Shown piece after piece: positions 1 to 13,199 of a DNA stretch of 64,000 bases (its first letter is position 1; each line of letters opens with the position of its first letter). Under the pieces are notes generated by a model. It did no database searches. It worked only from the letters and a program-made list of their open reading frames with translations, and was not told the origin of the DNA. The stretch is from Gentiana macrophylla. Taxonomy: Eukaryota; Streptophyta; Magnoliopsida; Gentianales; Gentianaceae. A program made the position numbers and the translations under genes. Location: the NCBI GenBank assembly GCA_026214975.1, contig JAOBSW010001156.1, forward strand, positions 1-64,000, read 5' to 3'.

Positions 1-3000
1 AAAGTCAGATTCAGCAGCAAAGTTTGGCGGTTTACTGGAGAAAATTGGTAAGTCAAAGCACCGATCCAACCGTCCATATTGAAGTTCAAGGAGTGAAGAT
101 AAGATCTGGAAATTTTCGTCCCGATCCGAAGTTCGTTTAGTATGCCGATCGTCGAAGAGTTCAACAGCTGCAGATTTAGTTAGGGAGTAAACCCTAGTTA
201 GGCTGGTTTTTATTTTCTAACAGATGAGCACGCCGCCAACGATCCATCTCGTGCTTAAATCCGCACTTTATTTTTTATGTGTTTGATCATAAAATAGATA
301 TAAAATCGGAATTGCCATGACATGCATCATATCATAAATCCACTCCATGCATACATGTAGAATTTTAATTTTGGTAATTAAAATAGGCATGTATATAAAC
401 TGTAATTAGTTGAAATTTAATTAATACGTGGTAATTAATAAATTTAGTAACTAATTAAAGATCCGAGGACGGGTTATGAAATCGTTAAGCCTTTTCGATT
501 GTGTTCTCGGTGAGCCGCCAAAAGCGGCGAGATCACGTTTTCAATCGTAGTGTGAGATTGAATGATGGTAAAGAACAATAAATCTTGGATAGCGGTTCGC
601 TTATAGGTTGGGTGGTCGCGAGCTAGGCTCGACCGACTTAACCCTCCTAGTGTGATGTATGCACGGGATTCGGCAAGACTAAGCTACACCGGAGAGCGGA
701 GGGGTGATTCCTTCTTATCTCAATGAGGCTATCTTGACCCGATTTCGTCCATTGTCACATATGTTCCAACGAATAGGACGGGTGGCTTCCCTACGTTACC
801 GACACCATTCGAATCCTTGATTTGATGAGCTTTTATGTTAACATCAAAAGGCGTGGTTAGTTAACCCACAACCACTTCCAAATTATTTAGTGGGGCGGGG
901 CGACAGCCAACCCCACGGCCTCTTATAGATACAAGTAAGTGAGAGAAGGGTGGCGCCTCGCGGCGCTTTGATTTCGTCCCCTACGGATGGTGTTCACCCT
1001 ATCAACATTCATGGCTTGCTCCGAAAGGATAGGATTTACGGTACTCGTCGGGTCCTGACCTATCTACGACGGCACACTCGGGCGTACCTAAGAGATCCGA
1101 TATAGTAGGTCACACTCATAAAGGATATTTTGGTAATATCTAGGCTAAAAGGAAGGTAGTCAATGAATAAAGGGATGTTAGACTCGTGGGATGTTTGATT
1201 CTCACAAGTTATTCATTGATGAGATTGTCTCGATTTAACCGTCATCTCTTTGACCTACCCTACTGGCACTGAGATCACGAGTTAAAACCTTGGAATGGTA
1301 GAGTAGACTTATTTTTAGTTTACAATTCCTAAATAAAATAATATAGTAGTGTTAAACTTGAATTAATATATGTCATTTTATTTACAATTATATCCCTTAC
1401 TAAATTGCTTAAAATTTATAATTGACTAGTATTGACTTCGTTAAAAAGTGAAAGTAACTAGGGCGTTGAACTAGTTAATCGATAATGCAATTATTTTGAA
1501 AGAGATATTTTCTCTTAGCCTTTTAAAACCAGTGACATATGGGTATCTTGTGTCGATAAGTGTCAAACGGAAGACAAACTTAGTTTGACCAAAGGTGATT
1601 TCGGACTTTGAAATTCTTAGTGAATTTTGAATGTGTAGTAATTACGAGTAATTTTCTAATTGAAAAATCGGAAAATCATGAAGTATTATTAGTTGGACGA
1701 TATTTGGAATCGATGAACTAGTGGGAGCTTTATGATTTATTGTTTTTCTAGAACATTAGAAAAGTGTAATGACTACACACGTAACCGTTCTAATTGACAA
1801 AGCGGAAAGTCATAAAATGTTGCTAGTTGGACGATATTTGGAATCGATGAACTAGTGGGAGTTCTATGATTTATTGTTTTTGGAAACATTGGAACTATAG
1901 ACTTTTCTCGAAAAATCGGAAAATCATAAAAATAAAGCATTGCTCGTTAGGCGGTATTTGGAACCGAAAAACTAGTGGGAGCTTTAATGTTATGACTTGT
2001 TGTTTTGGTATATTAAAAAATCCAAATCTCAACGAGTAACACTCGAAATAGACATCCGGTTCAAGAGTAGTGTCTACTCAAGCGAACCGATTGGTTCAAG
2101 ATGTTCCATTCACGGAAAGTCAAGAATGGGAGAATATGTCTAAAAGTGTTAGTCACTAAACGAGAAAACTTTAAGGTGAACGAAAATTAATTAAGCGAAA
2201 AACATAGGATAAGGGCGGTGATTTTGGATCACCAACCTATGAATCCTTGATGATTTTCTCGAGCTAAGTTCTTTGGCGAACAAGGTAGCAGTGCATTTAA
2301 CGATTAAAGAGTAAACAACGGGCGCTTAATTTTAGCTAGAATAGTGGGAGTGATATAAGGAAATGAATCTCGGATTCAACCTTGATATCATGCGGAAAAT
2401 TTATTTTCTGCTTAAGATTCGTTGGAACGAATGGATTTACCTTCTATCCGATAATTTGTTTGTCGATGAAAGTGAATATACCATTTGTAGTACAATCCAA
2501 GACTCGACTTTTTGTTTAAAGTAAAAAAAACAACTGAAATGCTGAACATGTATATAAAATACATCTTAAGAATCACAAAACGAATTGGTTTCTATATTTA
2601 GATAAACGCTTTTCATAATCTCCATAGTTAACGTATAGTCCCTAAAATATTAAGACTCAAGACTCAGCTCAGTGACTTCCTTTCTTTCCGCCTTCTAAGT
2701 ATTGTCTCAAAGGTCTTGATGACCAAGTTTCCTTTCAATCGCAGTAGATAAATGTGATATGCTGAAGTAATATATATTGTTCATGACTTAATCGGGTCCT
2801 GGCTGGCACAAGCAGTAGGAGCTTCCGAGCAAAAATTTTGTCCTGAGCAACTATTCAAACACTCCGTAAGCTTATCCAAGCCATTTGAGAGCCTCTGCTT
2901 TCAAATGCAGATGTAGTATTCTATACTTCAGATATTGGCCATCACATAGTCCTGTGGGGATCAACGATGCTCGGCCTCGCTTTATGCTGAAACTGGCTTT

Positions 3001-4871
3001 CACCAAGTGAGAAACCGCAACTGGCCTTATAGTTTTTAGATAAAATACAATACATCGCTTAACTCAATAAAAGACATTAGAATCTAAACATCGGTTTACA
3101 TTGAAACAAGACCAAATCCGCCTACTCTAGAATATGCTTTGGAATTTACGGATAAGTGTGGATTCGGTTCACCCTACTTCCTTACAACATAAGCATTTAG
3201 CATTAATGCAAAAGCCAAGGTAGGTCTGGAAATTTCACAACACGCCGGGTCGCTGACCAATCGTTATATATCTTGTAGCATTGAGAAAAAGGCGTGTTAT
3301 CGATTAAAACCGAAGCGGACAAGATATCATCAGCGCGCCCTTTCGATGGGTAGTCTATGAATGTAGAACTTTAAACCCTATAAAGATTGCTGCCTCTGGG
3401 CGAGCGTTACTAATCGATTAAAACTGTAATTGCCATCCAACATCGGGTTGAAACAGACAACACCAAATACTGCTACAAACTAGATCGGGACTTTGATCCA
3501 GTCTTCATGAAGTGTGAGTATGGTTTATCCATTACCCATTACGTGGTTCAAGTGACTTTGTAGTCCGGGAGATCGATTGATGACCTAAGGTTTCTTTTGT
3601 GAGCAAAGATAGATTCTCGGAGCACAGAGGTTGGTTTTAATAGCCATAATCCTGGGTGGAACGGAGTTCGTACTCCATTGGCTCATACTTCCAGGTAAAT
3701 CCACCGAAGCCGCCTCAGCCCAAAGGGGGAGTAATTGACTCTACACTTGAAAAGAGTAGAATGAGTTCAGCATTAAACGATTTCGCTCAAAAGCGTAAAA
3801 TCAGGCGATCTCCCTAAGACATTCTTGCCAAACAAACGGAGTCCGGATTCATTCTAAACAGAGTGATATTAATTTTATGAACTTACGACAGACGATCACA
3901 AGCCATACGAAACCTGTGGATAAAAGCAAAACCTCTTTGGCCATCAGTCATATATTTTGCCAACACGTGGGATTTGACTGTAATATTGATAAGTCTTTTG
4001 CAGACCTGATACTAATTTTATAAGACAAATAATATATAAATTAGTGTTTGTGAAGGATAATTATTTACACCAATAGGAATCAAATACGGGTGTGTGTTAT
4101 CTCAAGTCGACCGACTACACACACTTTCCTTCCAGAATCAGTAGATTTCGACAACATTCTGAGAGGTTTGACTCGGCCTAATTCATTGTAATCGGCCACC
4201 GGTTTCATCCATTCTATCGTTAAGATGATGCACCGCAAAAGAAGATTCAACGCAGGGGAATCTTCACCCTATGCGCCTCGTGAATGACTTCTTCAAATCT
4301 TCTCTAATCAGGAGAAATGTGATACATTCTCTTTCAGAAAAGAGATGGTCAAAGGCTGAATCGTCAACTTGATCGAACCCGGATTCAAGTGTTAACAAAG
4401 CAAGTTCAGTAATGCCCTTTAAGATCTTCTAAAGAGAACGAGAATAATATGCGGACATATTCATGTGTGAACTTCGATATGTGTGATACTACTCTATTTT
4501 GACTTAAAGTCGATCTAGGGATGATCAAGTAAGTCGATCTCGGCTCAAGTAAGGTTTTACTCACACTCATGATGATTTGATAATCAACGAACGCCGATCT
4601 CTACGGATCGTTCCCGAGCTATAATAATCCGATTTCAATCATTCAGAATCGCGACATTTAGGGGATAAAAGCTCCCCCGAAACAACAATCAGACCCACGA
4701 CGCATACTCGGAGCAAAATAACCCTCAAACAGTTACATACATGCTTAAGGGAAATAATACTGATGGATAAGCCCCTATCGCTTTAAAGCGCTCGAGATGT
4801 AGTTTGCTGTATTTTAAATAATAACAGTATGCCTCAAACAACCAATCACATGCATGCTGCAAGTGGGAGAT
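1..4871 (+). mobile_element. Interior of a Copia-type LTR element, apparently non-coding
   Basis: This stretch leads directly into a purine-rich tract (GCAAGTGGGAGAT, ending at 4871) and an LTR beginning TGTTG at 4872, so it is the interior of a plus-strand LTR element. No ORF longer than about 60 codons and no recognisable RT, RNase H or integrase motif was found in any frame. The moderately GC-rich leader at about 480-1320 looks like a long untranslated leader. The left LTR and primer-binding site are not visible and may lie left of the window. It could be a LARD-like non-autonomous derivative or a very decayed autonomous copy; the lack of even degenerate pol motifs favours the former. Confidence 0.5.
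1640..2020 (+). repeat. Three degenerate tandem repeats of about 125 bp
   Basis: Three successive blocks (about 1640-1765, 1775-1895 and 1896-2020) share AATCGGAAAATCAT, then GTTGGACGATATTTGGAA, then GAACTAGTGGGAGCTTTATG, then a TGTTTT tract. They sit inside the Copia-type interior. Reading frames are not preserved between units. Confidence 0.7.
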
Positions 4872-6780
4872 TGTTGTGTGATGCCTAAAGACAATTTCTA
4901 TAATTGTTTATTTAATAAATGAATTGACGTTATTATTCATATTTATTATTCTCATAATCACCGATGCTACAATAAGATGTACACTACGTAAAAACTTAAG
5001 CATATCGCTTATGTAATCACTTAACTGTGTTAAAGGAAGCATATATAATGTCAGATCGAGTTAGCTAAATAAAGGCATTACCAAAATAGAATCAGCCCGT
5101 AAAGGAAGTTAATCGAGAGAGTATCCGGCCCTCCTTTAACGTGCAAGAAGTTAACGCGCCTACAACACAAGCAGGTAAGATTGTCTATCCTCACTTGCTC
5201 GTTATAACTCTAACGGTGTATGGAGAGATGATAGATATATTTATGAATGGGCCACCGATTTGATTGTAGCTCACAACATGCAATTCCTCGTAATCGAGAA
5301 GTCTTATCGAATCACCCGATGATCATATTTATGGATATATCTCAATCCTCGAGGGTGATCGCGCTCAACTCGCTTGAATCAAGATGTATGTTTAACTTTG
5401 ACTGTCAAGATTTACACCGGTGTCCTCAGGTCCGAATTACTCCTATCTTGGGCATCGTAATCTACTGACGGAGTAGCTTCCATGTATATCACAGACATGC
5501 TTTAATCCATTCCTTCCATTTGGTGGAAGTGTATAGTACAGCCCCTGGTTTGCCAAACTTGAACCGATCGATCGCGCATGAGTTCATATTATAATCGATT
5601 AGCTACCAAAGGAGCTGCAGGCTTAATTAATTGATCAATAGGGGCCAATGGTAGCTAAGGCGATAGCAGGTTCTGGTGCGTGGACACCTGTAACTTCCGA
5701 CATTTAGGAAACGAACAGCCTATGGAGGATTAATCCACATGTAAACATTATATCAATGGACGCTATTATTATTCTCGTGATGAGATAAATATAATCTTAT
5801 AATCGGAGTGAGTCGCAATACTGACATTACTGCAAGATATTCCTCAAGTGATCGATTTATCGAATATAACGATTCGCTCGTAAGATAATTATTTATTTGA
5901 TTTATCGGAGTCATTATTATTAGTCCGACGTGTCCCCGACGTGCCTCCAATATAGCATAGCTTACATCTTGACGTTTACATCCTCTATAATAATATTAAT
6001 TTTATTCTTAATAGAATTTAATTAATCGATATGTGAACTAATTGTTAAAAGGACTTATTAATTAGTCAGAATCAAATAATGAAAACACTTGGAAAAAATA
6101 TTTTGCATAATCTTGGCAACTAGTGTGAATGGAAAACTTACATTGACTAGGTCATTTAATGTGTGATTGGCGCCAACATCATGTTTTTTCTAAGGGAAAC
6201 AAGGAATTGATTTTTCTAAAGTGACAAAAGACATGTGCATAAAATATTTATCTGGATAAATATTTATGGTAATAAATAAAGATAAAAGTATTTATTGGTT
6301 GTTCCTTAAATATTTGGAATTATTTTTATTTATAGGATTTATTAATAATTGATTTTGTATTAATTATTAAATCCTTGGGGTACTTAAGTTTGACTTCTTT
6401 CTACATAAAGTACAGAAAGCCTCCTGCTCAAATAATACAAGTAAAACCTCGACTTACATTGTAAAATTGATAGGGAGAAATTCGGCCATGAGGAGAAGGA
6501 AAAGCTTGAGTTTTTCCTGAAGCATATCGTAAGGACTCGAGACGAGGATTTGATTCCACCGGAGTTGCCTTCCTTGATCATTAACGTGTGATGAAGATCG
6601 TAAGTTTCTTTCTACACCAACTCTTTGTTTCTTTCCATCGCGGGTTCTTCAACTTGGATTTTGAGATCCAAGAGGTATGTTCTAGCAACCCCTGGTAGGA
6701 TATAGATCTAGTTGTTTTATTACGATACATTATAGATCTAGATTCATAAATCGCTCACCGCGGGATGATATTACGTAACA
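4872..6780 (+). repeat. Copia-type 3' LTR
   Basis: The LTR starts TGTTGTGTGATGCCTAAAG directly after the purine tract and ends ...TTACGTAACA at 6780. Beyond 6780 the sequence matches the Athila-like LTR copy at 20930 onward. The start resembles two other LTRs here: 61812 read leftward, and 63755 read rightward (shared AAAGACAATTT and downstream blocks). The length of about 1.9 kb is close to the 1.77 kb of the minus-strand copy. The right boundary is inferred from where the Athila-like homology resumes. Confidence 0.7.
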
Positions 6781-7527
6781 CAATCTTCATAATTTAAATT
6801 GCATTGGAAAGCTGAAAATCTACAACTTTCGTGAAGATCACATTTTCGATACAATGTTGATTGAACAGCCATTCACGGTCGAAGACATTTCTTGATTATT
6901 ACTAACCATCGATTCAATAATGAACTACTCTAAGCTTTCTTTTTAATCACCACGTAAGCTCGTGCAACTCTCTAAATCATTCCGTAGATATGATTAAACT
7001 TCAATATGCCGACTCAGGGGTCTCGTTTATAACCGCAATAAAAATACCACAAATACCTACGTAAATCGACATTTGTTAATCCGATTTACTAAAAATCGGT
7101 ACAAAAATTACAACTTTTACTATTTTTACTACTAACTACTCTAAATTATAAAGATTAACATTTGATACTATTTATACCATAATTTCATGTATTGTATATG
7201 GGGACCAAGATAAATATAATAATATAACGTATATTTAATCATATATAAAATAATACATCAAATTATTTCCTCACTTAGCTATTAATCGCTCTGAGTAAAA
7301 AATAAGTTGTAATAAAAGACAGTATAATTCATTGATTTCAAATATAATAATAATATTATAAATATATCTATTCATCTTAATTTAAAATCTTAAGAAGACA
7401 GAAGAGATATAAATTAAATAACTTAATAATCAAATATTATTTAGATAAAATTGTACATGTAATACTTAATAAGTATAAATAAAATAGAATTATTTTTAAT
7501 CGCAACTATTATGAAATTCGAACTTGA
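6781..7527 (-). repeat. Truncated 3' LTR of the Athila-like element
   Basis: It matches 20940-21697 with small indels. Shared blocks include CAATCTTCATAATTTAAATT, AAGACATTTCTTGATTATTA and CTACTAACTACTCTAAATTA, ending near AACTTGA in both copies. The remaining left part of this LTR is missing from the window. Confidence 0.75.
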
Positions 7528-8590
7528 AATCGTCATATCAACAAAACGCTTTATGTAGTTTAGGTTCAAGATGTTACGTTAATCGAAAAAGGAAATCAAA
7601 AGAGAGAGTATGTGTTTCGTGACGTATCTACATCTTCTTACTTCAAAACGAATTCGATTAATAGCATCTTTTTTTTTTCAAAATTAAGAACTATAAGCGT
7701 GAGTGTGTGTAAAAATCAAACTTACAGCATTGCTTCATCAAGATTGATCGGAGTACTACTCTTCGATCGAAAATTACAAGTCCGGTTTTCAAACTTGTAA
7801 TAATTCCCGAGATCTTATGATTCAACTTTTCTTTTCATTTTATTTGTGCCTTCATTCCCAAAGAATAGGACATTTCTAGATAATACCCACATTTGGACTA
7901 CTATCATCAGCAATCGGAGCTTAATTACCTCATAGTGATATAGACATTTCGTGATAATACCCTACTCACTCCAATCATTGGTAGCTACAACCGATCGCTT
8001 CTTTATTTTTAAGTTGTTAATCACAGATAAGGAAGATACACGATATTTGATTAATTTTGTAAGTATGGTGCTTCGTTTAATTTAGAATATTAATATATCC
8101 GAGCTTATTACCAAAATCGACTATCTTGCAAGTCATGAGGTAAGATCGAATATACTAATACTTATCTAATTTTTCCAATCTCAAAGATATACTAAAACTT
8201 AGCTTTTATGTCTTCATTTTTTTATAAGACGCATAAACTTGCGAATTTCAAGGAAATTTAGACCAAAATTAGCTAAAGCTTGGTTATTTAATCACAATTG
8301 ACAATTTGAGGTCCTTGATCACTCTAATCAAGGCCGTAGGTTATTTTATAGCTTATATTTTTGTGCCAAAAATCAACATACTTAGTCCAATTCCAAACTC
8401 ATAATTCATATTGAAAATGATTCTAAAATTTTACTTATAAATATCAACATACTTATATAATTTCATAAAAACAATATCTAATATTAATTACTCAATTATA
8501 TAAACTTAAAATCTTATTAAAATCTAAATTAGACATATAATATAATTATTTTTAACTATTTTTCAAAATTTTAATGAATTTTCTAACCTA
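7528..8590. other. Gene-free AT-rich stretch inside the Athila-like element
   Basis: This is very AT-rich sequence between the 3' LTR remnant and the PPT-like tract. No coding motif was recognised; small ORFs here match nothing I know. Confidence 0.4.
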
Positions 8591-8591
8591 A

Positions 8592-8625
8592 CTCTACTCC
8601 CACTTAAGTTTGGCATCGTCCCGAT
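8592..8625 (-). other. PPT-like tract after the last ORF of the element
   Basis: On the minus strand this reads GGACGATGCCAAACTTAAG followed by TGGGAGTAG. The AACTTAAGTG-GGG type of sequence is common just downstream of the last ORF in Athila/Tat elements. It lies about 1 kb from the LTR remnant, so it may be a secondary tract rather than the functional PPT. Confidence 0.4.
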
Positions 8626-8843
8626 GTTCAATGAGTAGTAAAGAAGTAGGTTCGAAAATAAAATTAAAATTATCTATTAACGTTATTTTTCGATTTTATT
8701 TATAGCGATACTAATTATATATGATTAAAAACAAACAAACTTAAAAACTAAGACATATATATTAAACAAGATACATTATTACAAACTTAAAAGAAAAACG
8801 AACCTTAACTAAAGAAACTTCAAACTTAACTTAATTTAACTTA

Positions 8844-9685
8844 TTAAAACTTAAATATCACCAACAAACCACCAACAACTCTAGATGGTAGATTTAACAA
8901 CCGGTGTATCAACCGGTAGTAATCCAAATCGACTATCTCTAGACGGAAAAATTTCATCCGCTCAAACTTACTCCATTCAAGAATACACAAACGTGATATC
9001 ATCCATGAATTAGGCATAGGTTTCCCTACTACCTCTCGTGATCGCAAACTCCAACACCGCCCTTGAATCAATATACCCCAATCGACAAATACACCGAATG
9101 CCAAAGCAAAAAGTAGAAGCATTTCATTCTCACCAAACTTCCAAAATCCCGTGGGATAAACTCGAGAATTTATAAAATGCTTCCACGCCTTTAGATGTGG
9201 AAGTAGAGCTCGTGTTGACATGTCGTGATTTGTATCAAATAAGCGAGGAATGACATTGAACGACTCGTGTACTTTATTCAAATGATTAGAGGATTTTGTA
9301 GTCCCCATTGCATTTCAAAATGTGGCATCGAATCGTGGAATTTCAAAGATTTGGTTGATAATGATGAAGAGAAGTGAACACCACCTCTTACTAGAACAAC
9401 TGAGTGATATCGACTATAGATGTCGCCATAAGTGCGAGAATAAAATTCTCGCACTATTGAGACGCTTATCCGTCCTCTCGTGTATCGACAAATTTTTCCA
9501 TCCAAACTTCGAATGATAGTTTTTCCCATTGATCAAGCTTGTCGAAATTTAAACCTTTCTCCAATAGATTGAGAATTTGCAAAATGATTGTGTAAAATGA
9601 TACTCTCATTAAGCTTGAGATTCGGATGATCCGTATGAGGCTCGTAAGAATTAACCGACGGTGAGGAGTGGTTTGACATTTTAAA
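8844..9685 (-). pseudogene. Accessory ORF B, 'putative plant transposon protein'-like
   Basis: A frameshifted reading frame starts near 9685 (MSNHSSPSV...) and continues through at least three frames to 8844. Visible features are IVREFYS near 9455, LVRGGVHF soon after, then LLLFALAFGV and SWMISRLC near 9000-9100. The pattern of EFY, VRG, KAW...FI and P-S-I-LC resembles the accessory 'putative plant transposon protein' domain found in Tat/Athila-type retroelements. Its molecular role is unknown. It lies downstream of pol in element orientation and is preceded by a GC-rich block (9831-9860). It is now non-functional through frameshifts. The family assignment rests on remembered motif patterns only. 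Confidence 0.5.
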
Positions 9686-9830
9686 ATAAAAAGAGTTGAA
9701 AGTTAAAAGAAATGCAAGTGAATGAATGTGCAATTGTTGCTCTACCTTTACTTTTAAATAGATGGTAAAAGTATTCGATGTACGTGGTGCATTAGCAGAC
9801 TCCAAAATGACTCACCTTCTTTTCTTCACG

Positions 9831-9860
9831 GCCCGGTCGAGAATAGGCGGATCGGTCCGC
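9831..9860 (-). promoter_or_regulatory. GC-rich block shared with the LTR, promoter-like
   Basis: It contains GGATCGGTCC preceded by CCGGTC, matching blocks at 12031-12070 and 20605-20641. The last of these lies just upstream of a TATA-like box in the 5' LTR. The block sits about 150 bp upstream of accessory ORF B. A promoter role is inferred. Confidence 0.3.
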
Positions 9861-10204
9861 CTCATCTTACTTTTACCGAGGGATGAGGTGAAAGACAACT
9901 TGTGTTTTGTTTTTTACTTCACGTGAAACATTTCATAAGCCTTTGAAGATATTTTACAAAGAGTAATTTATTTTTGATACGAACGGATAAAACGACACAT
10001 TATATTTTTATAAAACGACGTAGTAATTCTACAAAATTATTTTTGGGATTTTATAGTTTTTATAAAACTAACCGATTTAAAATACAAACCAAATTTTGAT
10101 AAAACGATTGTAAAATCAAACTAAACTAAAACAAACCAATATCTAAATGATAAATGTCGAATAAAAATGCAATAAAAATGTTTTAATCAAAAATTATTAA
10201 ATTC

Positions 10205-11967
10205 AATCTTCATCGTAGTCTTCCTCAGATCAACTTGAAAACTCGAACTCGAAACGATCGAAGTCGATGGTCGATTGTAGTCGTGGTCCTGATCGAACTA
10301 TCAAGACCCATCGAACTCATGCCGCCGTGACATGTGCAAACTCGAATCCTCCCCAACTCGACATTGCGGTCTCTCGAACACACTGCTTAAAATACACTGC
10401 CCCACTAGATTGGCTTCCAAAAGGATATGACGATGGATGAAAGCTCAAGGTGGTGGAATAGTGTTACCCACTCGTAAGGTATAAGGATCGATCGACAAGG
10501 TGGATAGGCAGATCATCAAAGTAGGATTACGAAGCAATCGCCGCTTTCGTTCTTAAACTCTACGAATATCATCACACCACGCCTATTTCTTCAAAGATAT
10601 AAAGCCATGTTGGCTTGACCACGCAACATCTCGCACTAAAGATTGAAACATGTCATATGTGATAGTGTTGGAGAAAGGAGTTTGTTGAGGCCGACTAGAA
10701 AAAGATGGAAAGAAGAAGATGTAAAATCGCTGGAGCGGGCCGAGTTTGACGCCTTCTAATCAAAGAGCTAATACTACCATCCGGAAGATTAGTCAAACTA
10801 GGTCCAATCGATTTCCATCACCGAGATAACTTGTCATTAGGCAGAATGGTACTCCCAACCGATTCGGACATAAATCGAGATAAAACAAGGGAAGTATAGA
10901 TGACTCTGTCCGCGATGACAATACTTTCAAAAATTCTTTAAACATGACCTTCCAACATCCACTCTAACATCGCTACCATCGCCAAGCGATACAAACATCT
11001 TCCTTTCCAAAAGCGATGTTTACGTGAAGGATGAGATTATGGCTAATAAATCTTTAATTGCCCTCAACCCTCTAAAACAATTCCCGTAGTTAAACCGATT
11101 TTCAACCCACACAGGTCGGGTCAAAACATTCGGGCTCTCGGCGATGCTGCTCAAAGCTAGCAGGATCATCTAAATTATAAACTACCCTGTAATCCTCCTC
11201 CTCAGAAATTCTTCAACTCCTAGATTGCATTAATGACGGCAGGTTAAAAGGAATATTTCGCTCGTAAGTGCAGCTTATGCGAGTAAGTCGCTCTTCCGAC
11301 AATGTAGATAAAACCGAATAAAACTCAGCTACTATAGTCGTGTTAATCTCCCTTCCTTCTCGTCGCTAAATCTAACCACCGACGCTTTCTAAAGATATCC
11401 TTAACTTCATCACCTAAGTCATCCAAGTCTAATCCTTTCAACATCACATTTACTATAAATTTTCTCATACGCTTTCTTAGCCTCGGTGATGCGGTTTTTT
11501 CAAAGCTTACGGCTTCTTCCTCGGATGATAAAATTACATGCCTACTGACGAGGAGTTGATGTAGGAATTTTTGATTTTCTCTTTTAGAGACTACTAGTAC
11601 TGACTCACCATTCTACGATATTGGTAATGCCAATCAACAACAAAACAACAACAAAAACAACAAAAATAAAATGTCACAACACACTCAAAAATCAAAACAT
11701 TGAAATTAATCTAAAAATTATGAAAATACGTAAATTGATAACTAAATAAACTAAATTATACCTTAATATGTAGAAAACGTTAAAAGTAGGCGGAAAAGTG
11801 GAAAAGTCGCGGAATGAAATGTTTTTTTTTATCCTTTTGATTTTTCCAAACTTTTGTGTAAGAGAGAGATGAAAAGAGGAAGAAATCAAGTAATGGTAGT
11901 GTGAGAGGATGAATTTTGTGGAAGAATTGATAAAATTTTCGATTGGTGGGGTTTGGGTGTGTAGCAA
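10205..11967 (-). pseudogene. Accessory ORF A, related to ORF B
   Basis: This is a decayed minus-strand coding region. Near 11440-11300 it reads DLGDEVKDIFRKRRWLDLA, then (after frameshifts) VAEFYS, SEERLTRIS and NIPFNLPSLM. It ends in an acidic tail SEEDYDED before a stop near 10205. The EFYS and following hydrophobic pattern parallels ORF B (IVREFYS...VRGGVHF), so the two look like paralogous accessory ORFs downstream of pol. The start is uncertain; a Met at 11967 gives a 91-codon frame whose connection to the rest is not proven. It is broken by several frameshifts. Confidence 0.4.
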
Positions 11968-12030
11968 GGGTCTTGTTAGAAGAATTAGGAAGAAGAAGAA
12001 AAGAAGGGTCCCCGTCCTTTTTATGATTTT

Positions 12031-12070
12031 AGACCCGGACCGGTCCGGTTAAGGCCGGATCGGTCCGTGC
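12031..12070 (-). promoter_or_regulatory. Second GC-rich promoter-like block
   Basis: It contains GGACCGGTCCGG followed by CCGGATCGGTCC, i.e. two palindromic halves. On the minus strand it is followed by a TATA-like ATAAAAAGG and then a CT-rich leader running into the region of accessory ORF A. It is similar to blocks at 9831 and 20605. A promoter role is inferred. Confidence 0.3.
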
Positions 12071-13199
12071 CCAAATTTTTCCACTTTTTCGATTTTTTGC
12101 TTTTATGATTCTTGATGAAAACTTATAAAAATTCTAATAAAACTTAATTAAAAATAAGTTTAAAACTAAAATAAAATTTGAAGGAAATTTTATAATTTTA
12201 TAACATTTCTAAAAATTTAATAAAATCTTTATAACACTTTAATAAAAGCTTATAAAATTTTAATAAATTTATATCAACTCTTATAAAACATCTAAATTAA
12301 AACTAAAAACTTTTATAAAACTCCTCAAATTTCATAAAGATCCAATTTTATAAAATTTTGAAGTTATCTAAAATTTTATAAAATAAAATATAAGAAAAGA
12401 CTCAAACTTAATGGTTCACGATTCTTCGATTTCTAAATCTTCCGAGTTCGATATAATACGATCAACCTAACTCCTAAAACGAAGCATTTGAATTATCTCT
12501 CGAATTCCATCGATTTTCGGATAACCACCTAATCGCTCCTTCCTAACAATATTCAAACACTCATCCTGGATTTGGTTGTGTTTTTCCCATTCAACATGTT
12601 CACTTTTTCCACAAATTCGTGATCTCATTAGAAACTTTGCCCTTCTTTTATCGCACTTCTTGATGTTCCATTACATACTTCAACTGATCTCTCTCAACAA
12701 TTTCTTGTTTTGTTCAAAACTAAAGCTTCTATAAAACGCGACATCTTTATCAAGGCCTAATTTTAAAAGTAAAATAAAAACTCCTATTCTATCTAAAAGG
12801 CATCCAGCTTTTACGCCTATCCGGTAAAAGATAAAAAAGAGTTTAAACATAATTAAAAATACAAAAGTAGAGTAAAGATAGATAGCACCTGGTATTCGCC
12901 TGATTCCGCTCGCTTTCGCTTTTTTTTCTCGCTTTTCAATTTGTCGGGGATCAATCAATAGCATTACTTCTTCTTTCAATGTGATTCCTTCTCCTCCACA
13001 AATAACTTTACTGCGGCTATTGGCTATAAAAGTTGTATTTCCACGCTTAGTTCAACAAATTTGCTTTGTAAACTCCGTGTTACTTTAAATGACCCGTCCA
13101 TCTCGATTTAAGCTACTCGAAACAACTTAAACGTGAATTGTACAAAGTTATTTCATCACCTACAATAAACTCAATGATTATAGATTTTCTTATCATGGA

